Positions 1 through 8,436 are shown, counted from the stretch's first letter. The stretch: 64,000 bases of DNA from Pseudolabrys sp963742345 (GCA_963742345.1 CAVULO010000004.1:124001-188000); one strand, 5' to 3'. The notes: generated by a model from the letters alone, not told the origin. A program made the numbers and translations.

Positions 1-1
1 C

Positions 2-424
2 GCCTACCGCATTCCGGTCGGCAAGTTCCCGGTCCGGGATCGCTTCATCACCCAGGAAAACGCCGCCTCAACTCCGATCACCGAGATGGTGGTGAACTCG
101 CTGATCACTAGCCATCGCGACGGCGACAAGGTGAAACCTGGCAGTGTGACGGTCAGTGGCATGGCCTGGGACGGCGGTTACGGCATCAGTTCGGTGCAAG
201 TATCAACCGATGGCGGCAAGAACTGGGCAAGCGCGACTTTGGGTCAGGACCTCGGCCGCTTCGCATTCCGGCCGTGGAGTTTCACGCTGTCCACCAAGAA
301 GGGCAAGAACACGGTGATGGTCAACGCAACTAACAAGCTCGGCCAGAGTCAGACCTCCGAATTAATCTTCAACCCGGCCGGCTACCACAACAACGTCATT
401 CAAAACATCACCCTGACGGCCTGA
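2..424 (+). CDS. sorA: Sulfite dehydrogenase / Mo-cofactor oxidoreductase, C-terminal part (SorA-like), truncated by window start
   Basis: The reading frame is open from base 2, so only the last 140 residues are present. They match the immunoglobulin-like dimerisation domain at the C-terminus of sulfite-oxidase-family molybdenum enzymes: a VSGMAWDGG stretch followed by VQVSTDGGKNW and an RPWSF motif near residue 90 of the fragment. The catalytic Moco domain lies outside the window. A c-type cytochrome gene follows 11 bases downstream, the arrangement expected for a periplasmic sulfite:cytochrome c oxidoreductase (SorAB). The family call is good; the exact substrate (sulfite versus another sulfur compound) is inferred from the partner gene. 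Confidence 0.8.
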   Translation, partial: AYRIPVGKFPVRDRFITQENAASTPITEMVVNSLITSHRDGDKVKPGSVTVSGMAWDGGYGISSVQVSTDGGKNWASATLGQDLGRFAFRPWSFTLSTKKGKNTVMVNATNKLGQSQTSELIFNPAGYHNNVIQNITLTA

Positions 425-435
425 GGGAGCAAACC

Positions 436-711
436 ATGCGGACATTCGTACTCGCTTTTGCCACGGCGCTGATCGCGCTTCCCGCGGCGGCCGCCGAGCC
501 CCAACTCAAGAAAGGGCTCGGTTTGGACAAAGTGGAGGCCAATTGCCAAGCCTGTCACACGCTCAATTACATCCCGATGAATTCGCCATTTCTCAATGCG
601 GCAGGCTGGGACGCCGAGGTAACAAAGATGATCAAGGCATACGGGGCACCGATCGACGATGCCGACGCCAAGGCAATCGCCGACTATCTCAAGAAAAATT
701 ACGGTGTCTGA
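436..711 (+). CDS. sorB: Small periplasmic c-type cytochrome, sulfite dehydrogenase subunit (SorB-like)
   Basis: A 91-residue protein with a signal peptide (about residues 1-20, ending AAAA) and one haem-binding site, CQACH, at residues 37-41. The stretch YIPMNSPFL just after the haem site is typical of SorB-type cytochromes and not of general cytochrome c. It should accept electrons from the molybdenum subunit encoded immediately upstream and pass them to a larger cytochrome c in the periplasm. A purine-rich ribosome site (GAGGGAG) precedes the ATG. A strong terminator lies about 30 bases after the stop, so the pair ends its operon here. Confidence 0.85.
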   Translation: MRTFVLAFATALIALPAAAAEPQLKKGLGLDKVEANCQACHTLNYIPMNSPFLNAAGWDAEVTKMIKAYGAPIDDADAKAIADYLKKNYGV

Positions 712-740
712 GGCGTTTCAGGACCAATACTGGATACAGG

Positions 741-764
741 CCCCGCTCCCGAGCGGGGTTTTTT
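741..764 (+). terminator. Rho-independent terminator after sorB
   Basis: Stem CCCCGCTC / GAGCGGGG (741-748 and 751-758) is followed directly by six T residues. It lies about 30 bases beyond the sorB stop codon and is correctly oriented for the sorAB transcript. Confidence 0.8.
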
Positions 765-875
765 CTTTTATTTACGGACATATACCTAGAGTCAGGCCTG
801 TTACGCGAAACGGAACCCGGCTACACTGCGTTGCAATTAGAGAGACAAAAGCCGAGACAGAGGTCGAGGACCCAA

Positions 876-1256
876 ATGAAATTGAAAGCCATTACTGCGG
901 CGTTCGTCCTGGCCGGAGCCATGGCTCTGCTGGCTGCGCCGGCGCAAGCCCAGACCAAGCCAGCGGACGCCCAGACCAAGAAGAAGACCGTCGTTTATAA
1001 TCGCGATCATACGGTTCAGGTCAGTCGCGACGAGGATGGCCGGACTCGCACCCGCATCATCATTCAGAAGCGCTCTTATCTTGATCCCGGCACGGAAACT
1101 TTCCCGGGCGAGCGGGTCGGCAATCGCGACTATGTGGAGCTGCCGAACCAGCGCGCATCGGGCGTTGTGAACAACACGCCGTTCGGGGGCAACCAGACTG
1201 CCCTTCCGGGGCCATGGACCTTGCCGAGCAAGAATAATCCCTGGCTGCAATATTAA
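876..1256 (+). CDS. Secreted protein of unknown function
   Basis: A 126-residue product starting MKLKAITAAF, with a clear signal peptide to about residue 26 (cleavage near AQAQ). The mature part is charged and low in hydrophobics, with TKKKTVVYNRD and TRIIIQKRSYLDPGTE segments and a C-terminus rich in Pro, Gly and Asn. Longer in-frame versions start upstream, but the signal peptide fixes the start here. I do not recognise a domain. The frame is convergent with leuB on the other strand. The gene lies alone, after the sorAB terminator. Confidence 0.65.
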   Translation: MKLKAITAAFVLAGAMALLAAPAQAQTKPADAQTKKKTVVYNRDHTVQVSRDEDGRTRTRIIIQKRSYLDPGTETFPGERVGNRDYVELPNQRASGVVNNTPFGGNQTALPGPWTLPSKNNPWLQY

Positions 1257-1296
1257 TCGCGCGGCTTCGTGCCCCCGATGATCGGGGCAAGAAACC

Positions 1297-2409
1297 TTAA
1301 GCGGCGAGCTTTTCCAATTCGGCCAAGATCGCCGATCCCATTGCCACGGTTGAAACGACCTCGCTGCCCTCCGACTTGATGTCGGCGGTGCGCAGCCCTT
1401 TGGCAAGCGTCGCGGAAATCGCCTGGTCAATCCAGTCGGCCTGCTTTCCGAGATTGAACGAATATCGCAGCGCCATGCCAAACGACGCAATCATGGCGAT
1501 CGGATTGGCCACGCCCTTCCCCGCGATGTCGGGCGCCGAACCGTGCACGGGCTCATAGAGCGCCTTGCGTTTGCGCGTCTTGGGGTCGACCTCGCCGAGC
1601 GAGGCAGACGGCAGCATGCCGAGCGACCCGGTCAACGTCGCGGCAATGTCGGAGAGCATGTCGCCGAACAGATTGTCGGTAACGATGACGTCGAATTGCT
1701 TAGGCCATCGCACCAGCTGCATGCCGCCAGCGTCGGCCAGCATGTGCTCGAGCTGCACGTCCTTGAACTCGCGCGCGTGCAGCGCCGTCGTCACCTCGTT
1801 CCACAGCACGCCCGTCTTCATGACGTTACGCTTTTCCATTGACGTGACCTTGTTGCGCCGCTTGCGCGCGAGCTCGAAGGCCACGCGGTCGATGCGCTCG
1901 ATTTCGTAAGTGTCGTACACTTGCGTATCGACAGCACGTTTCTGTCCGTTGCCAAGATCGGTGATGGTCTTCGGTTCACCGAAATAGACGCCGCCGGTCA
2001 GTTCGCGCAAAATGATGATGTCGAGGCCATCGACCACCTCGCGCTTGAGCGAGGAAGAATTGGCAAGTGCAGGATAAACGATGGCCGGACGGATATTGGC
2101 GAACAGTGCGAGGTCTTTGCGCAGCCGAAGCAACCCGGCCTCCGGCCGCACGTCGTAGGGCACCTTGTCCCACTTCGGCCCACCTACCGCGCCAAAGATC
2201 ACGGCGTCGACGGCTTTTGCCTTCTCCATGGTGGCATCAGTGATGGCAACCCCGTGCGCGTCGTAGCAGCCGCCGCCGACCAGCGCTTCTTCGGTACTGA
2301 ACTTGTCAGGGCCTTTTTTGTTGAAAAAATCGATGACGCGTTTCACCTCGGCCATCACTTCGGGGCCGATGCCGTCGCCGGGAAGTAGGAGCAGATTGTG
2401 GGTCGCCAT
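1297..2409 (-). CDS. leuB: 3-isopropylmalate dehydrogenase
   Basis: Catalyses the NAD-dependent oxidative decarboxylation of 3-isopropylmalate in leucine synthesis. The 370-residue product has the family features: an N-terminal LLPGDGIGPEV, AVGGPKWD, the substrate-binding arginines in RLRKDLALFANIRP, and the YEPVHGSAPDIAGKG signature near residue 285, with the metal-binding aspartates in VTDNLFGDMLSDIAA. The start is placed at the second in-frame methionine because GAGG lies 8 bases ahead of it, whereas the upstream ATG is too close to the same site. It is divergent from the ndh gene. No leuC or leuD is present nearby. Confidence 0.95.
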   Translation of the reverse strand: MATHNLLLLPGDGIGPEVMAEVKRVIDFFNKKGPDKFSTEEALVGGGCYDAHGVAITDATMEKAKAVDAVIFGAVGGPKWDKVPYDVRPEAGLLRLRKDLALFANIRPAIVYPALANSSSLKREVVDGLDIIILRELTGGVYFGEPKTITDLGNGQKRAVDTQVYDTYEIERIDRVAFELARKRRNKVTSMEKRNVMKTGVLWNEVTTALHAREFKDVQLEHMLADAGGMQLVRWPKQFDVIVTDNLFGDMLSDIAATLTGSLGMLPSASLGEVDPKTRKRKALYEPVHGSAPDIAGKGVANPIAMIASFGMALRYSFNLGKQADWIDQAISATLAKGLRTADIKSEGSEVVSTVAMGSAILAELEKLAA

Positions 2410-2522
2410 ACGCATTACCTCGCAGGGAACTTGCTACGCCGATTGCTAAAGCCTCGCCGCAGGCTTGGCAACCTGGCATCCATGAGTTGACACTAAGCCA
2501 TTGCACCAATCGAGGACGTGCC

Positions 2523-3800
2523 GTGCCATCAGGCAATACCAGGGTCGTAATCATCGGCGCGGGCTTTGGCGGTCTGGAGGCCGCCAAAGCGCTGAAGCGC
2601 GCAACGGCCGAAGTGATCGTGATCGACCGGCAAAATCACCATTGCTTTCAGCCACTGCTTTATCAGGTGGCCACAGCGGCATTATCGCCCGCGGATATCG
2701 CCTGGCCGATCCGCCACATCTTGCGCCCCCAGCGCAATGCCACTGTGTTGATGGAAGAAGTGCGTGGCATCGATGTGCATAAAAAATGTCTTCAAACGCA
2801 ATTCGGTGATGTGCCTTATGACTATCTGGTAATCGCGACTGGTGCGATGCACTCCTACTTCGGTCATGACGACTGGTCCGACTATGCGCCAGGCCTGAAG
2901 CGTATCGAGGATGCCACCCGTGTCCGGCGCAGCATCCTGATCGCGTTTGAACGAGCGGAGGTAATACAGGATCAGGACGAACGGCGGCGCCTGCTCACTT
3001 TCGTAATCGTCGGTGGCGGCGCTACCGGCGTCGAGATGGCCGGCGCGATCGCGGATGTCGCGCGGCAGACATTGGCCGCCGACTTCCGCCGAATCGACCC
3101 CCGCTCCGCGCGCATCGTATTGATTGAAGCTGGGCCACGGCTGCTGCCGACATTCCCGCACAGCCTGTCAGACTATGCACGCGACACTCTCACGCGCGGG
3201 GGCGTCGAGGTAAAGACGTTGACCCTTGTGACAAAATGCGATGCGCGCGGTGTCGACCTCAAGGACGGACGCATTGATGCCGGCACTGTAATCTGGGCCG
3301 CCGGCGTGACGGCCTCACCGGCCGCGCACTGGCTGAATGTACCTGCCGACGCGGCTGGCCGGGTCAAGGTCGGACCGGACTTATCTGTGCCGGATCATCC
3401 GGAAATCTACGTTATTGGCGATACAGCCGCGCTGACAGAGGGCACTGGCCGTCCGGTACCCGGCACCGCACCCGCAGCAAAGCAAATGGGGAGATATGTC
3501 GGCAAAGTGATCTCGGCCCGCATCGCAGGCCGGGAGTTGCACAAGCCATTTCATTACGTGCATCTCGGTGACCTGGCGACGGTCGGCCGTCGCGCTGCAG
3601 TCGTGAAATTCGGTCGGCTCGAACTGAAGGGTTTCGTAGGCTGGATATTCTGGAGTGTCGCGCACATCTATTTTCTTATCGGCCTGCGTAACCGCTTCGT
3701 TGTGGCATTCAATTGGTTCTGGGATTACGTCACCTTCCAGCGCGGCGCACGCCTGATCACAGACGTGCGCGATGGCGACGGCTCTGGACGCGGCGTGTAG
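2523..3800 (+). CDS. ndh: Type II NADH:quinone oxidoreductase (NDH-2), FAD/NAD(P)-binding
   Basis: A single-subunit, non-proton-pumping NADH dehydrogenase at the inner face of the membrane. The 425-residue product has an FAD-binding GAGFGGLEAA near its N-terminus, a second dinucleotide motif VGGGATGVEMAG in the middle, the VIWAAGV stretch, and VIGDTA, which binds the FAD ribityl chain. The C-terminus (GWIFWSVAHIYFLIGLRNR) is the aromatic membrane-anchoring region typical of NDH-2. The start is a GTG with GAGGA 6 bases ahead; a TTG 36 bases upstream is less likely. The following cupin gene is 46 bases away and may be co-transcribed. Confidence 0.9.
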   Translation: MPSGNTRVVIIGAGFGGLEAAKALKRATAEVIVIDRQNHHCFQPLLYQVATAALSPADIAWPIRHILRPQRNATVLMEEVRGIDVHKKCLQTQFGDVPYDYLVIATGAMHSYFGHDDWSDYAPGLKRIEDATRVRRSILIAFERAEVIQDQDERRRLLTFVIVGGGATGVEMAGAIADVARQTLAADFRRIDPRSARIVLIEAGPRLLPTFPHSLSDYARDTLTRGGVEVKTLTLVTKCDARGVDLKDGRIDAGTVIWAAGVTASPAAHWLNVPADAAGRVKVGPDLSVPDHPEIYVIGDTAALTEGTGRPVPGTAPAAKQMGRYVGKVISARIAGRELHKPFHYVHLGDLATVGRRAAVVKFGRLELKGFVGWIFWSVAHIYFLIGLRNRFVVAFNWFWDYVTFQRGARLITDVRDGDGSGRGV

Positions 3801-3846
3801 CCAGCGCGACACTCTCACCTATAAAAGCGCAAACCGGGAGGCTACC

Positions 3847-4320
3847 GTGAAGACCCTGCTATCGACCACAGTTGTCGCAATGTCGCTAGTTGCCGTGGCG
3901 GCAACCTCACGTGCCGTTGAGCTCGATCCAAAGGTGCTCGTCTACAAGCTGCCCGATCAGATTAACTGGGGTCCGGTCACCCCGGCCGGCAATCAACAAG
4001 CGGTCCTGTTCGGCGATCCCGCCAAGCCGGGACAATATGGCGTCATGGTGAAATGGCTGGCCGGTAATCATTTCAGCCGGCCGCATTTCCACCCCAACGA
4101 CCGCTTCATCACAGTGCTGTCCGGAACATGGTGGGTCGGCAGTGGGCCAAATTTCGATCCGGCCAACGCTAGCGTAGGGATGCCAGCCGGCTCGTTTGTC
4201 ACCCATTACGGCAAGCAGGTGCACTGGGACGGCGCCAAGGACACCGATGCAGTTCTCCTGATCGTCGGCGACGGCCCGGCAACGTCGACGCCTTTCGGAG
4301 TGCCGCCTACAAACCGCTGA
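3847..4320 (+). CDS. Secreted cupin-domain protein
   Basis: 157 residues beginning at a GTG preceded by GGGAGG. A signal peptide covers about residues 1-23. The mature part is a single small beta-barrel of the cupin type: HFSRPHFHPNDRFITVLSGTWW carries the His-x-His-x(5) metal-site pattern, and VHWDG later supplies another His. The substrate is not evident. The last 14 bases overlap tail-to-tail with the msrP-like gene on the other strand, so the two transcripts converge. Confidence 0.75.
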   Translation: MKTLLSTTVVAMSLVAVAATSRAVELDPKVLVYKLPDQINWGPVTPAGNQQAVLFGDPAKPGQYGVMVKWLAGNHFSRPHFHPNDRFITVLSGTWWVGSGPNFDPANASVGMPAGSFVTHYGKQVHWDGAKDTDAVLLIVGDGPATSTPFGVPPTNR

Positions 4321-5080
4321 ACCAGTTGTAGCCTTTGTCTTCCCAGTAGCCGCCCTTGTCGGTGTTGGTGACTTCCATCGCCACCACGTATTTTGGATTC
4401 TTAAAGCCCAATTTGGTGGGAATCCGAATTTTCATCGGGAAGCCAAACGCGCGCGGCAGAATTTGGTTAGCGAATTTGAATGTCATCTGCGTTTGCGGAT
4501 GCAGCGCGGTCGGCATGTCGATGGTGTTGGTGTAGCCCTCGGCACATTTGAACCAGACATATTTGGCGCGGGTATCGGCGCCGATGCGCTTGAGAAATTC
4601 CGACAGCGGGGTGCCCTGCCAGGAGCCGATCGCACTCCAGCCCTCGACGCAGACATGGCGGGTGATTTGCGAGACCTCAGGTAGCGCGTGCAGTTCATTC
4701 AGCGTCCATGATTTCTTGTTTTCAACCAGCCCGGCGACCTCCAGCTTGTAGGTGTTCCCGTTCACCTCCGGCGCTTCGTCCTCATCGTAATAGGCGTTGA
4801 ATGGGAAGGGCTTGGTGATGGCGCTTTCGGGAAAAGTCGGCGCGAGTTTGGTGCGGCTGAACAGCGCCGCCTGAGCGCCGTCATTGAACCCGGAAATCTT
4901 GCGTAACACGCCTTCGGCGGTGTCGCCGTCGATGATGTCGCAACCAGTGAGAAAAGCGAGGGCGCCAAGGCTCGCCGCGCCGCGCAGGAAGCCACGCCGG
5001 CTGGCATCGGGCATCAGTTTGGCCGCGTCCTTGATCAACAGTTTTGGATCAACGCCGGGGATGATCTTGCGTTGACGCAT
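4307..5080 (-). CDS. msrP: MsrP/YedY-like molybdopterin oxidoreductase (Tat-exported)
   Basis: A 257-residue sulfite-oxidase-superfamily protein. A twin-arginine signal (SRRGFLRGA, RR at 28-29) runs into LTGC at 44-47, so it may also be a Tat-exported lipoprotein. The molybdenum ligand Cys is in RHVCVEGWSAIGSWQG (Cys144). In characterised bacteria MsrP repairs oxidised methionines in periplasmic proteins. Here the partner gene, 10 bases upstream, encodes a cytochrome b561-like protein and not MsrQ, so the electron route and perhaps the substrate differ. The start is chosen because TTAGGAGAG lies 5 bases upstream of this ATG; longer versions would overlap the previous gene. Confidence 0.82.
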   Translation of the reverse strand: MRQRKIIPGVDPKLLIKDAAKLMPDASRRGFLRGAASLGALAFLTGCDIIDGDTAEGVLRKISGFNDGAQAALFSRTKLAPTFPESAITKPFPFNAYYDEDEAPEVNGNTYKLEVAGLVENKKSWTLNELHALPEVSQITRHVCVEGWSAIGSWQGTPLSEFLKRIGADTRAKYVWFKCAEGYTNTIDMPTALHPQTQMTFKFANQILPRAFGFPMKIRIPTKLGFKNPKYVVAMEVTNTDKGGYWEDKGYNWFSGL

Positions 5081-5090
5081 GATGACTCTC

Positions 5091-5708
5091 CTAACGTCCG
5101 GCAATCATGGCACGGAGGCTTTTCGGTACGATCAGCGCGAGCGTCACGTGAACAACGAGAAACCCGACAATCGCGCTCATCGCAAAGAAATGCACATAAC
5201 GGGCGGTGTCATAGCCGCCAAACAACGCCGTGAGTTCCTGAAATTGGACCGGCTTCCAGATCGATAGGCCCGACAACACGATCACGACGCCTGCGAGGAT
5301 AACGCCGGAATAAAGCATTTTCTGCACGGCATTGTAGTGTGAGAGGTCGTCGTGCGCGAGCTTGAAGGTCAGCGCCGCCTTGATGTCGGCAATCACGTCA
5401 GATGGCCGGATTGGCAGGAGCTTGCGGCGGAACCGGCCTGTAACAATGCCGAGCGTGACATAGACGATACCGTTGATCACCAATATCCACATGGCGGCGA
5501 AATGCCATAACAGCGCGCCGGCAAGCCAGCCGCCGAGAGTAATGGCGCCAGGAAAGGTGAAATCGAACAGCGGCGAGGCGTTGTAGACCTGCCAGCCGGA
5601 ACCGATCATCACCAGGATCGCCAGCGCATTGATCCAATGGCAGACGCGGACCCATCGCGGATGGATGGTTGCTTCGGCGGGCGTCATGGTCATGGTTTCA
5701 GCGGTCAT
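5091..5708 (-). CDS. Cytochrome b561 / Ni-Fe hydrogenase-type b cytochrome, partner of the MsrP-like enzyme
   Basis: 205 residues with four predicted membrane helices and several histidines placed for bis-His haem b ligation: HPRWVRVCHWINAL in helix 1, LLWHFAAMWIL in helix 2, and RYVHFFAMSAIVGFLVVHVTLAL near the end. It resembles the membrane cytochrome subunits that pair with formate dehydrogenases and hydrogenases. It is the first gene of a two-gene operon with the MsrP-like molybdoenzyme 10 bases downstream and most likely feeds electrons to it from the quinone pool. It is not MsrQ, which belongs to the ferric-reductase-like family. Confidence 0.82.
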   Translation of the reverse strand: MTAETMTMTPAEATIHPRWVRVCHWINALAILVMIGSGWQVYNASPLFDFTFPGAITLGGWLAGALLWHFAAMWILVINGIVYVTLGIVTGRFRRKLLPIRPSDVIADIKAALTFKLAHDDLSHYNAVQKMLYSGVILAGVVIVLSGLSIWKPVQFQELTALFGGYDTARYVHFFAMSAIVGFLVVHVTLALIVPKSLRAMIAGR

Positions 5709-5750
5709 CGCGGTCTGCCCTGTTCGCTTCTCCCGAGTTAGCTACGGCGC

Positions 5751-5780
5751 GGCCGGGTTCACGGATGCGCGAACCCGGCC
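5751..5780. terminator. Hairpin between the MXKDX gene and the cytochrome b gene
   Basis: Perfect 10-base inverted repeat GGCCGGGTTC / GAACCCGGCC around a 10-base loop, 15 bases beyond the repaired stop of the MXKDX gene. On the minus strand no T-run follows, so Rho-independent termination is only possible, not shown. It may instead stabilise an mRNA end. Confidence 0.4.
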
Positions 5781-5794
5781 ATTTTAATCGGGTT

Positions 5795-6026
5795 TTACTT
5801 CTTCGCGTCGTCTTTGGACATATTGTCCTTCGACATGCTGTCCTTCTTCATCGAGTCCTTGGACATGTTGTCCTTGGCCATCGAAGTCTTTCTTCATGGA
5901 ATCCTTGGACATGTTGTCCTTGGACATAGTGTCCTTTTTCATGTCGTCGGCGAATGCCGCCGGCGCCAGTGGCGCAATGGCCAGACCGGCCGCGATCAAT
6001 GCCGTCAGCAGTATGCTCTTTTTCAT
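5795..6026 (-). CDS. Pentapeptide MXKDX repeat protein, reading frame interrupted
   Basis: A signal peptide (MKKSILLTALIAAG, to about residue 27) is followed by a string of pentapeptides of the form MxKDx: MKKDT, MSKDN, MSKDS, MKKDF. The frame then shifts near 5881. In the next frame the same repeat continues as MAKDN, MSKDS, MKKDS, MSKDN, MSKDD and ends AKK-stop at 5795. A sister copy of the same codons within the gene reads GACTCGATG where the break reads GACTTCGATG, so one extra T explains it. Nine repeats in all. This matches the small exported MXKDX repeat family of unknown function found in proteobacteria. TTGGAGGA precedes the ATG. A sequencing error or a true mutation are both possible. 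Confidence 0.75.
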
Positions 6027-6176
6027 CAGAATGTCCTCCAAGATTGACGCTACCCTTTTCCGCTATCACGACCACCGAACACGTCCTCATCAGTTTCTCG
6101 TTGCCGCACGCTGGCATTCGGCTCACGGTTTTGTGAGAATGACGGGCCGGACACGATCGGATGAAGGAGTGAATTT

Positions 6177-7241
6177 GTGAGCGCGCCGTCCGCCCCAAAA
6201 ACCAGTCCAGGCAATTTTTTTGAAGATTTTCGCCTCGGCCAGCAGATCCACCACGCCACTCCGCGCACGGTTACAGTCGGCGATGTGGCACTCTATCAGG
6301 GGTTATTCGGCGCTCGTTTTGCGGTGCAATCGTCAGATGCCTTTGCGCAGAAGATCGGCTATCCGCAGGCTCCGATCGACGACCTGCTCGTATTTCATAT
6401 CGTGTTTGGCAAGACCGTCCCCGATATCTCACTCAATGCGGTTGCCAATCTTGGCTACGCCGACTGCCGGTTTCTCAAGCCAGTTTATCCGGGCGTGACC
6501 TTGAATGCGGTCTCTGAGATCATTGGGTTGAAGGAAAACTCCAACAAGAAGACCGGCATTGTTTATGTGCGTTCACGCGGCTACGCCGAAACCGGCGAGC
6601 CCGTGCTGGACTATGTGCGCTGGGTGATGGTGCGCAAACGCGACGAGACAGCACCGGCCCCAGGTGAAAAAGTGCCCGAACTTCCCAACAGCGTACAGCC
6701 GCCGCAACTCGGCGGTGCTTGTCCGAAGATCAATAATGCGGCCTACGACAACGTGCTGGCCGGAAGCGCGAACCGCTTTGGCGATTACAAGGTTGGTGAA
6801 AAGATCGACCACGTTGACGGCATCACTGTCGAGGAAGCCGAACACCAGATCGCCACGCGGCTCTATCAGAACACCGCGCGCATTCATTTCAACCAGTTTG
6901 CCGAAAGCAAAGGCCGCTTCGGACGCCGATTGATTTATGGCGGCCACACTATTTCGCTCGCGCGCGCGTTGTCATTCAATGGGCTTGGCAACGCGTTCCA
7001 CTTGGCAGCAATCAACGGGGGACGCCACGTAGCACCGCTGTTCGCCGGCTGCACAGTATTTGCGTGGTCAGAATTGCTCGCATGTGCCGAGGTGCCAGGC
7101 CGCAACGATGTCGGCGCGCTGCGCGTGCGTACCATCGCGACGAAGGATCGACCTTGCCCCGACTTCCCGCTTAAGAGCGGCGACGACTACGATCCGGCAG
7201 TGGTCCTCGATTTGGATTATTGGCTACTTACGCCGCGTTAG
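6177..7241 (+). CDS. mch: MaoC-type mesaconyl-CoA hydratase (beta-methylmalyl-CoA dehydratase)
   Basis: A 354-residue double hot-dog hydratase. The N-terminal half contains NFFEDFRLGQQIHH and GLFGARFAVQSSDAFA; the second half contains NRFGDYKVGEKIDH, RLYQNTARIHFNQ and RLIYGGHTISLARALSFNG. This organisation and length match Mch of the ethylmalonyl-CoA pathway, which interconverts mesaconyl-CoA and beta-methylmalyl-CoA. It would serve acetyl-CoA assimilation, in keeping with acs at the other end of the window. The start is GTG with GAAGGAG 8 bases ahead. It converges on the LysR gene with one base between the stops. No ccr or mcd gene is visible here. Confidence 0.8.
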   Translation: MSAPSAPKTSPGNFFEDFRLGQQIHHATPRTVTVGDVALYQGLFGARFAVQSSDAFAQKIGYPQAPIDDLLVFHIVFGKTVPDISLNAVANLGYADCRFLKPVYPGVTLNAVSEIIGLKENSNKKTGIVYVRSRGYAETGEPVLDYVRWVMVRKRDETAPAPGEKVPELPNSVQPPQLGGACPKINNAAYDNVLAGSANRFGDYKVGEKIDHVDGITVEEAEHQIATRLYQNTARIHFNQFAESKGRFGRRLIYGGHTISLARALSFNGLGNAFHLAAINGGRHVAPLFAGCTVFAWSELLACAEVPGRNDVGALRVRTIATKDRPCPDFPLKSGDDYDPAVVLDLDYWLLTPR

Positions 7242-7242
7242 G

Positions 7243-8130
7243 CTACGCGCCCGCGCGCAAATGATCGACCAGTTGCCGCGCATATGGCGGCAATGCCTTG
7301 ACATCGCGCACACAGATGGTCAATTCGCGCAGTGCCCAAGAATCCGTAAGCCGCACGGCTCTGATCGCCATGGTGCGCTCGGTTCGCTGTACTGTGGTTT
7401 CCGGCACGATACCGACACCGACATTGCATTCGACCAGGCGACAGATGGCATCGAAACTGCGGAGCTGCACGCGCAGACGCAAAGGACGGCCGATGCGGTT
7501 AGCCTTGTCGGCGAGGAAGCGCTGAATTGCGCTGGCGCGGTCGAGCCCCACCATGTCGTAATCGAGCACTTCAGCAAAACCGATGCGCGAACGAGCGGCG
7601 AGCGCATGATTTTTCGCGACCACCAGCACGAACCGGTCGCTTCGGAATGGAAACGTGTTCAATCCACCGTAGTCGACGGTGCCGGCGACGATGCCAATAT
7701 CGGCATTGCCTTCGGCGATCAGGCCGACGATCTCGTCACTCAGCCGCTCCTCCAGGTCCACACTGATGTCCGGATGAGCCATCAAGAAAGAGCTCAGCGT
7801 TTCTGGAAGGAATTCGGTGAGCGCATTGGTATTGGACAGCACCCGCACTTGGCCGGCGAGCCCGCGCGCATAGGGGCTTAAGTCCTCCTGTAGGCGCTCA
7901 CTTTCTGCCAGGATCGCGCGTGCGTGCTGAAGCAGCGTGCGTCCGGCCTGGGTCGGCGTCACACCCTGGCGCCCGCGCACCAGCAGTTCGGTGCCGAACC
8001 CCAGTTCCATCTTACGAATTCGGGTCGAAGCGGCGGCCAGGGCTATGTTCGAGCGGACCGCCCCATGGGTGATGCTTCCCGCCTCGACGATGTGCCGGAA
8101 CAGATTGAGATCGGTAAAATCGAAGCGCAT
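7243..8130 (-). CDS. LysR-family transcriptional regulator
   Basis: 295 residues starting MRFDFTDLNLFRHIVEAGS, with an N-terminal winged helix-turn-helix (about residues 5-62: ITHGAVRSNIALAAASTRIRKME) and a C-terminal effector-binding domain of the periplasmic-binding-protein fold. The start is fixed by AAGGAGG 4-5 bases upstream of the ATG. It is divergent from sdhC across a 306-base gap and convergent with mch. LysR regulators often act on the divergent neighbour, so sdh control is possible, but no operator was identified and other targets are equally likely. Confidence 0.88.
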   Translation of the reverse strand: MRFDFTDLNLFRHIVEAGSITHGAVRSNIALAAASTRIRKMELGFGTELLVRGRQGVTPTQAGRTLLQHARAILAESERLQEDLSPYARGLAGQVRVLSNTNALTEFLPETLSSFLMAHPDISVDLEERLSDEIVGLIAEGNADIGIVAGTVDYGGLNTFPFRSDRFVLVVAKNHALAARSRIGFAEVLDYDMVGLDRASAIQRFLADKANRIGRPLRLRVQLRSFDAICRLVECNVGVGIVPETTVQRTERTMAIRAVRLTDSWALRELTICVRDVKALPPYARQLVDHLRAGA

Positions 8131-8436
8131 GGGCACCTCCTTCTTATTCCACGAAGGTAGGCTACGCAAACCGCATATTGCAGCGGGCAAATTTCGGGTT
8201 CAAGCTTCGTAAATGATGAAGTAGAGACTTATGGTGCCCGGTCAAGTGGAAACTTTGCACACCCGTCTCTTGCGGCCACCCGGCCCGCCAACATGCAATG
8301 CGACCCTACGTGCTCTCCTCGAGGCGTTATCCCTTGACGGCGCGTCGCGGGGCGCGCATCGGCGCGCCGCCCGATGGGCTGGAGCGGGTCAGATGCATCG
8401 AAGCAGTCGTGCGGCAAGGCTTTCGGGAGACCAGTA
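8131..8436. other. Intergenic region between lysR and sdhC
   Basis: 306 bases with no convincing gene. It must hold the divergent promoters of the LysR gene and the sdh operon. A TTGACG at 8334 has no fitting -10 element, and I could not name a LysR operator with confidence. The right half is very GC-rich with short inverted GGCGCGC runs around 8350-8370. Confidence 0.5.

Noticed and set aside
837..1490. Minus-strand open frame of 217 codons opposite the secreted protein and leuB
   Set aside because: It overlaps two better-supported genes, has no signature, and its composition is arginine/proline-rich as expected for a reverse-strand shadow of GC-rich genes.
2487..2515. TTGACA at 2487 as -35 box of the ndh promoter
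   Set aside because: At normal spacing the bases are TCGAGG, which is not a -10 element; the match to TTGACA is kept only as a coincidence.
5795..6026. Phase variation of the MXKDX gene through repeat slippage
   Set aside because: Slippage of the 15-base unit would keep the frame; the break is one base in a TT pair, which fits an ordinary indel.
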